The notes below the pieces were generated by a model. The model had not been told where the DNA came from, made no database searches, and was given only the letters and a program-made list of their open reading frames with translations. Both the position numbers and the translations under genes were made by a program. 9,714 nucleotides of DNA, taken from the NCBI GenBank assembly GCA_049451635.1, contig JBMTVT010000074.1, positions 1-9,714 on the forward strand, written 5' to 3'. Shown here one piece after another: positions 6,076 to 9,714 of the stretch (the stretch's first letter is position 1; every line of letters starts with the position of its first letter). This DNA comes from JBMTVT01 sp049451635. Its GTDB lineage: Bacteria > Bacteroidota > Bacteroidia > Flavobacteriales > Flavobacteriaceae.

Positions 6076-6876
6076 TTAAAATTTATTGTCGCCATCCAGT
6101 AAATCTCCTAGACCTCCCAAAATACTACTTTCACCTTTATTTTTTCCGCCACCTCTCGGAGCAGACGCTAATACCCTACCAGCTAATCTGCTAAATGGCA
6201 ATGATTGGATGTAAACAGTGCCAGGGCCCTGTAATTTTGCAAAAAACAAACCTTCGCCTCCAAATATGGTATTCTTAATACCACCTATAAACTCTATATC
6301 ATAATCAACAGTTTGGCTAAAACCAACAATGCATCCTGTGTCTACCCGGAACGTTTCTCCAGCCAACAATTCCTTTCTGGCCATGGTACCACCAGCATGT
6401 ACAAATGCCATACCATCACCTTCTAACTTTTGCATGATAAACCCTTCGCCACCAAAAAGTCCGCGACCGAGTTTTTTAGAAAACTCAACACCAACACTTA
6501 CCCCTTTTGCTGCGCAAAGAAACGCATCCTTTTGACATATAAACTTACCACCGAATTCAGTTAAATCGATTGGGATAATTTTCCCTGGATAAGGTGACGC
6601 AAATGATACATTACGCTTACCAACTTGGGTGTTATAAAAAGCAGTCATAAACAAACTCTCGCCTGTTAAAATTCGTTTTCCTGCACCTAATATTTTACCT
6701 AGGAATCCTGAATCTTTTTGTGAGCCATCCCCAAAAATAGTTTCCATTTTTATGCCATCGTCCATCATCATAAAACTACCTGCTTCAGCTACAACGCCTT
6801 CTTCAGGATCGAGTTCAATTTCTACGAATTGCATTTCTTCACCATAGATTCTATAGTCAATTTCGTGTGCTGTCAT
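6076..6876 (-). CDS. TIGR00266/AIM24 family protein
   Basis: A 266-residue member of the TIGR00266 family (AIM24-like fold, a beta-rich repeat structure). It starts MTAHEIDYRIYGEEMQFVEI and contains LDPEEGVVAEAGSFMMMDDG, the GESLFMTAFYN strand, the repeated glycine turns GGKFICQKDAFLCAA and GGEGFIMQKLEGDG, and GGEGLFFAKLQGPGTVYIQS near the end. The last about 30 residues are a low-complexity Gly/Ser/Ala tail (APRGGGKNKG onward). The family is widespread but without a firm biochemical role; yeast AIM24 affects mitochondrial membrane organisation. No signal peptide or membrane helix is evident. It follows the DUF4442 gene on the same strand with an 83-bp gap lacking a recognisable terminator or -7 box, so the two are possibly cotranscribed. 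Start ATG 6874-6876 gives the typical N-terminus. Confidence 0.9.
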   Translation of the reverse strand: MTAHEIDYRIYGEEMQFVEIELDPEEGVVAEAGSFMMMDDGIKMETIFGDGSQKDSGFLGKILGAGKRILTGESLFMTAFYNTQVGKRNVSFASPYPGKIIPIDLTEFGGKFICQKDAFLCAAKGVSVGVEFSKKLGRGLFGGEGFIMQKLEGDGMAFVHAGGTMARKELLAGETFRVDTGCIVGFSQTVDYDIEFIGGIKNTIFGGEGLFFAKLQGPGTVYIQSLPFSRLAGRVLASAPRGGGKNKGESSILGGLGDLLDGDNKF

Positions 6877-6959
6877 TTTTTATGTTTTTTGTTAATTTGT
6901 TTATTAGTTAAATTGTTTAAGGTTTTTTACAGCATATTAACACTTTCAACTTTGTACTT

Positions 6960-7415
6960 CTAACTTTTAACTTTAATACTCCACTCAAAATTAAATGTTG
7001 AAACCACTATACCTTCCTCATTTACCCCAACAGATTGCATCCAAACGGTTTGTCCCGCTCCTGTTTCAATTGTTTTTTTTATAGCATCATCTATAAGCTG
7101 CCCATCATTACAAGTAAAAGTTATTTTGCCTGTTGCTTTTTTTGTAAACGTAGCATTATTTGTAGTTACCAACATAGAGATAAGTTTACAAGAAGCTTTA
7201 ATTTTTGTCATCATTAGCGCACCTGTAGAAAACTCTGCTGCCATACCTTGAACTGCCCAAAACATTGAATTGAATGGGTTTTGGTTAATCCACTTATGTT
7301 TTACGGTTACCACACATTTAGCATCATCTATATGTTTGGTTCGTACCCCACAGAAAAAGGCTGAAGGCAATTTAAATATGATAAAAGTGTTTAGTTTTCT
7401 TGGAGTAATATTCAT
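6960..7415 (-). CDS. DUF4442 hotdog-fold protein
   Basis: A 151-residue protein resembling the DUF4442 family (hotdog-fold, thioesterase-like). It starts MNITPRKLNTFIIFKLPSAF and contains CVVTVKHKWINQNPFNSMFW, AVQGMAAEFSTGALMMTKI and KKATGKITFTCNDGQLIDDA, ending FEWSIKVKS. WINQNP.NSM.WAVQGMAAE is the region that in hotdog thioesterases carries the active-site loop and helix, with Asn/Gln and Glu as candidate polar residues. Substrate is unknown; acyl-CoA or acyl-ACP are the natural guesses from fold alone. Cytoplasmic, no signal peptide. The TIGR00266 gene lies downstream, and the DUF4870 gene is divergent across 157 bp. The 12 bases covering the stop and upstream DNA have repeated AACTTT motifs that look incidental. 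Confidence 0.82.
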   Translation of the reverse strand: MNITPRKLNTFIIFKLPSAFFCGVRTKHIDDAKCVVTVKHKWINQNPFNSMFWAVQGMAAEFSTGALMMTKIKASCKLISMLVTTNNATFTKKATGKITFTCNDGQLIDDAIKKTIETGAGQTVWMQSVGVNEEGIVVSTFNFEWSIKVKS

Positions 7416-7449
7416 TGATAAGGTTTAAATTTTTCACTAAGTTATGAAA

Positions 7450-7466
7450 TTAATCCTCATGATTAA
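7450..7466. promoter_or_regulatory. Dyad near the DUF4442 start
   Basis: TTAATC (7450-7455) and GATTAA (7461-7466) make a perfect 6-bp inverted repeat around CTCAT. It sits 35-51 bp upstream of the DUF4442 ATG in the divergent promoter region. It could be an operator for the minus-strand gene, but the half-sites are A/T-rich and no partner regulator is evident. Confidence 0.25.
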
Positions 7467-7490
7467 ATGTTAAAATTATGTTAAATTTAA

Positions 7491-7511
7491 GTACTATGCG
7501 TAACATAATAC
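7491..7511. promoter_or_regulatory. 21-bp dyad, candidate PadR operator
   Basis: GTACTATG (7491-7498), spacer CGTAA, CATAATAC (7504-7511): the arms pair at seven of eight positions. It sits just upstream of the -7 box TATATTTG at 7525-7532, at about the -33 position, where a bound repressor would block RNA polymerase. The TATG...CATA half-sites recall the ATG...CAT type operators described for PadR repressors, and a padR gene lies 690 bp downstream. The assignment to PadR is inferred. Confidence 0.5.
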
Positions 7512-7524
7512 CTTTTTTTAGACA

Positions 7525-7532
7525 TATATTTG
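7525..7532 (+). promoter_or_regulatory. -7 box for the DUF4870 gene
   Basis: TATATTTG is an exact match to TAnnTTTG, 40 bp before the ATG at 7573, leaving a leader of about 30-35 bases. No TTTG is present at -33; the dyad occupies that position, so an activator or a weak promoter is possible. Confidence 0.6.
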
Positions 7533-7572
7533 TATAAGAAACTATTATATGTTTTAATTCAATCAAGAAATC

Positions 7573-8019
7573 ATGTTAGATAATCATCAAAAAAATATCG
7601 CAACCTTTATTCATTTATCAACCTTCAGTAGGTTTTTTATTCTGTTTGGAAATTTTATAGGTCCTATTGTATTGTGGGTTGCTAATAAAGATAAATCTGA
7701 ATTTATAAACGAAAATGGTAAACAAGTGATAAACTTTCAAATTAGCATTTTACTGTATGCCATTATTTTAGGAACCTTAACCATCCCGTTTTTTGTTTTT
7801 AAAATTTTTAACGGTATTGACTTTATAGATTTTCATGGGTTTGAAAATTTTCATGTAAATATTGGCAAACCTTCTCCATTACTTTATATAGGTGGTGCTT
7901 TAGGCGTGCTAGCGGTATTAGGATTTATAATTGAATTGGTTTTAATTGTTATAGCCAGTTTAAAAGCTAGAGATGGCAAAGTATATAAATACCCATTAAC
8001 CATCCATTTTTTAAAATGA
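7573..8019 (+). CDS. DUF4870 integral membrane protein
   Basis: A 148-residue small membrane protein. Three hydrophobic helices are visible, about residues 19-37 (SRFFILFGNFIGPIVLWVAN), 54-80 and 103-130. The loop NENGKQVINFQIS (46-58) is the DUF4870 signature, and the C-terminal VIASLKARDGKVYKYPLTI, with the basic KARDG loop, also fits. Between helices 2 and 3 there is an extended polar/aromatic loop (about 80-100, FNGIDFIDFHGFENFHVN). Function is unknown; DUF4870 proteins are often found near PadR-PspC genes in Bacteroidota. It precedes a padR-pspC pair on the same strand, with its own dyad and -7 box upstream. The ATG at 7573 gives the standard N-terminus with a short cytoplasmic stretch. 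Confidence 0.88.
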   Translation: MLDNHQKNIATFIHLSTFSRFFILFGNFIGPIVLWVANKDKSEFINENGKQVINFQISILLYAIILGTLTIPFFVFKIFNGIDFIDFHGFENFHVNIGKPSPLLYIGGALGVLAVLGFIIELVLIVIASLKARDGKVYKYPLTIHFLK

Positions 8020-8050
8020 AAAATTAATAACAAAACAAGTATGCGTTAGG

Positions 8051-8123
8051 GATTGAAGCGGTATCCTTTTTTAAGGTACGAAAAAAAGATATAGCGAAAA
8101 GCCCGACCCGATAGGGTAACGCC
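8051..8123. repeat. Structured intergenic repeat, long copy B
   Basis: It starts GATTGAAGCGGTATCC. The TATC (8062-8065) and TTTTTT that follow can pair with AAAAAA and GATA (8088-8091), giving a stem of about ten pairs with a C/A mismatch around an eight-base loop. Then come AGCG, the core AAAAGCCCGACCC (8097-8109), GATA loop, GGGT and AACGCC; ACCC-GATA-GGGT is a second small hairpin. The 13-base core and the GATTGwAGC start are shared with copy A at 4235-4285. From memory, elements of this look recur between flavobacterial genes. It lies between the DUF4870 and padR genes and could act as attenuator, terminator or RNA-processing site. Confidence 0.55.
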
Positions 8124-8163
8124 AAAAATTTCATCAATAATCATCAATCAAATCAATCAAAAA

Positions 8164-8193
8164 ATGAACAGTTTCACCACATTAAACGAATGA
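8164..8193 (+). CDS. Possible 9-codon leader peptide before padR
   Basis: ATG at 8164 opens MNSFTTLNE and stops at TGA 8191-8193, only four bases before the padR ATG. It follows an A-rich stretch of the kind that aids initiation in Bacteroidota. The close spacing would allow translational coupling to padR. It could equally be a chance ORF; there is no further support. Confidence 0.25.
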   Translation: MNSFTTLNE

Positions 8194-8197
8194 AAAT

Positions 8198-8539
8198 ATG
8201 AAGATAGAAAACACAAAAGCACAAATGCGCAAAGGGGTTCTGGAATTCTGCATACTCTCGGTCTTAAAAGATGAAGATGCGTATGTAGCAGAAATACTAG
8301 ATACCTTAAAAGACGCTAAGTTGCTGGTAGTAGAGGGCACCATTTACCCGCTACTTACACGACTTAAAAATGCGGGACTTTTAAATTACAGATGGGAAGA
8401 AAGCACCTCTGGACCGCCAAGAAAATATTACGGTTTAACCGAGACAGGAAAGTTATTTTTAAAAGAATTAAACACAACTTGGAGTGAATTACACAATGCT
8501 GTAACCATAGTAACAAGCCAAAAAACAACAAAAAAATGA
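8198..8539 (+). CDS. PadR-family transcriptional regulator
   Basis: A 113-residue PadR regulator with winged-helix DNA-binding domain. KAQMRKGVLEFCILSVLKDE leads into DAYVAEILDTL, then VVEGTIYPLLTRLKNAGLLN (recognition helix) and the wing TSGPPRKYYGLTETGKLFL. The C-terminal about 20 residues (W95 onward) form the usual short dimerisation helix of the small-PadR class. It should bind an inverted-repeat operator, usually as a repressor released by an effector or stress signal. The stop overlaps the pspC start (ATGA at 8536-8539), so the two are translationally coupled; the DUF4870 gene precedes. No exact TAnnTTTG is seen in 8020-8197, so expression may come from the DUF4870 promoter through repeat B. 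The start ATG 8198 gives a standard N-terminus. Confidence 0.92.
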   Translation: MKIENTKAQMRKGVLEFCILSVLKDEDAYVAEILDTLKDAKLLVVEGTIYPLLTRLKNAGLLNYRWEESTSGPPRKYYGLTETGKLFLKELNTTWSELHNAVTIVTSQKTTKK

Positions 8540-9714
8540 ATAAAACAGTCAACATAAATTTAGCAGGTATATTTTTTCATATAGATGAAGATGCTTACCT
8601 AAAATTGCAACGCTATCTTGAGGCTATAAAACGTTCATTCACAGACTCACAAGGTCGGTCTGAAATTATAGCCGATATTGAAGCACGTATTGCAGAGCTT
8701 TTTAACGAGCGTGTGCAAAATGATAAACAAGTTATACGTATTAAGGAAGTGGACGAGGTTATCTCGATTATGGGACAACCAGAAGACTACTTGGTTGATG
8801 ACGAAATTTTTGAAGATGAACCTAACACATCACGTTCAAAAAAATCAACATCTTCGGCATCTTCTAGAAAACTATTTAGAGACACCGATAACTCATACGT
8901 AGGAGGTGTATCGTCTGGTTTAGCACACTATTTTGGAATTGATGCTATTTGGATTCGTTTAGCTTGGATACTCTTATTTTTTGGAGCAGGCACCGGTATT
9001 TTACTTTATATTTTACTTTGGATTTTAGTTCCCGAAGCTAAAACAACTGCCGAAAAGATAATGATGACAGGCGAACCGGTGAACATTAGCAACATTGAAA
9101 AAAAAATAAAGGACGGTTTTGAAAACGTATCAGACACGGTAAGTGATGTTGCCAAAAATGTATCTGATTCACTTTCTGGGGCAGCTAAAAATGTATCGAA
9201 TGCCGCAAAAAATGTCGATATTAAAAAACAGAGTCGTTCTATAAAATCATCATCAAGAACGTTTTTTGACACAATTGCAGATATTATTATGTTTTTCTTT
9301 AAGGTATTTGCCAAGTTTATTGGAATTATACTAATTATTATTGGTGCATCTGCTTTAATAGCACTTATTATTGGATTACTTTCGGTAGGTGTGGTAGATA
9401 TTATTCATTTGCCTGGTTTAGACCTTGCTGATATTGCTAATGCTGGAAATACACCTATTTGGCTAGTATCATTATTGGCCTTTTTTGCAGTAGGTATTCC
9501 GTTCTTTTTCTTGTTCTATTTAGGCTTAAAAATCTTAATAAACAATTTAAAATCTATTGGCAACATAGCCAAATTCGCATTACTTGGTCTATGGTTTATG
9601 TCTATTATAGCTTTGATTATAGTGGGTATAAGACAAGCTAGCGAACATGCATTCAACGAAAACTATTTGGTGAAAAATGAATTACCAATTACAGGTTCAG
9701 ATACGTTGACCATT
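8536..9714 (+). CDS. PspC-domain membrane protein (3' end outside window)
   Basis: The frame is open from ATG 8536 to the window end (393 codons, incomplete). Residues 1-95 are a soluble helical region (MNKTVNINLAGIFFHIDEDA, then ADIEARIAELFNERV and EVISIMGQPEDYLVDDE) usual for Bacteroidota PspC proteins. A Ser/Lys-rich linker follows (about 98-112). The PspC domain is about 111-168: LFRDTDNSYVGGVSSGLAHY, then FGIDAIWIRLAWILLFFGAG and ILLYILLWILVPEA. Residues 183-230 are an amphipathic Ala/Asn/Val/Ser helix with 11-residue periodicity. Further hydrophobic helices are about 259-285, 305-333 and 345-366. PspC proteins act in envelope/phage-shock response at the cytoplasmic membrane; the partner here is unknown. 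It overlaps padR by four bases. In related genomes a DUF2807-type protein often follows (memory, outside the window). Confidence 0.9.
   Translation, partial: MNKTVNINLAGIFFHIDEDAYLKLQRYLEAIKRSFTDSQGRSEIIADIEARIAELFNERVQNDKQVIRIKEVDEVISIMGQPEDYLVDDEIFEDEPNTSRSKKSTSSASSRKLFRDTDNSYVGGVSSGLAHYFGIDAIWIRLAWILLFFGAGTGILLYILLWILVPEAKTTAEKIMMTGEPVNISNIEKKIKDGFENVSDTVSDVAKNVSDSLSGAAKNVSNAAKNVDIKKQSRSIKSSSRTFFDTIADIIMFFFKVFAKFIGIILIIIGASALIALIIGLLSVGVVDIIHLPGLDLADIANAGNTPIWLVSLLAFFAVGIPFFFLFYLGLKILINNLKSIGNIAKFALLGLWFMSIIALIIVGIRQASEHAFNENYLVKNELPITGSDTLTI

Noticed and set aside
8678..8902. Overlapping-frame ORF in the pspC region
   Set aside because: Frame shadow of the PspC coding frame, which is strongly protein-like and complete across the same bases.

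Overview
The window looks like a low-GC chromosomal segment from a marine-type member of the Flavobacteriaceae (Bacteroidota). The basis is protein character (OxyR, a LETM1-related protein, PlsC, DUF4442 and a PadR-PspC pair, all of flavobacterial type), the A+T-rich intergenic DNA, the lack of strong Shine-Dalgarno sequences, and promoter -7 boxes of the Bacteroidota form TAnnTTTG. No rRNA, tRNA, CRISPR array or intact insertion sequence was seen.

Layout. Bases 3-572 (+) hold a decayed LytS/YehU-type sensor kinase followed by a shrunken 2TM-domain remnant. The frame is preserved but is broken by four internal nonsense codons. Bases 648-3514 carry three minus-strand genes, in transcription order CoA-pyrophosphatase NUDIX, PlsC-like acyltransferase and LETM1-related protein. 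A cyclophilin-type lipoprotein (3518-4222, +) diverges from the NUDIX gene with only 3 bp between start codons. An intergenic repeat copy and a truncated C-terminal stump of a DUF58 gene follow (4235-4606). oxyR (4779-5720, +) comes next and converges, through a compact bidirectional terminator, on a small 65-codon minus-strand gene. Two more minus-strand genes follow: a TIGR00266/AIM24 protein and, upstream of it, a DUF4442 hotdog-like protein.

Bases 7491-9714 (+) form an envelope-type module: a dyad and -7 box, a DUF4870 membrane protein, a second copy of the intergenic repeat, a tiny leader-like ORF, a PadR regulator, and a PspC-domain membrane protein that overlaps padR by 4 bp and runs off the window end.

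How the genes may work together. The NUDIX and PlsC enzymes touch CoA and phospholipid metabolism. OxyR senses peroxide and has a LysR-type dyad upstream that could serve autoregulation. The DUF4870-PadR-PspC group is probably a PadR-controlled membrane-stress unit. The rest is largely housekeeping or uncharacterised. The less ordinary material is the two decaying genes (kinase with 2TM remnant, and DUF58 stump), the structured repeat shared by two intergenic regions, the dyads in the DUF4442/DUF4870 divergent region, and an 11-residue amphipathic repeat inside the PspC protein. No clearly new defence or metabolic system was recognised.
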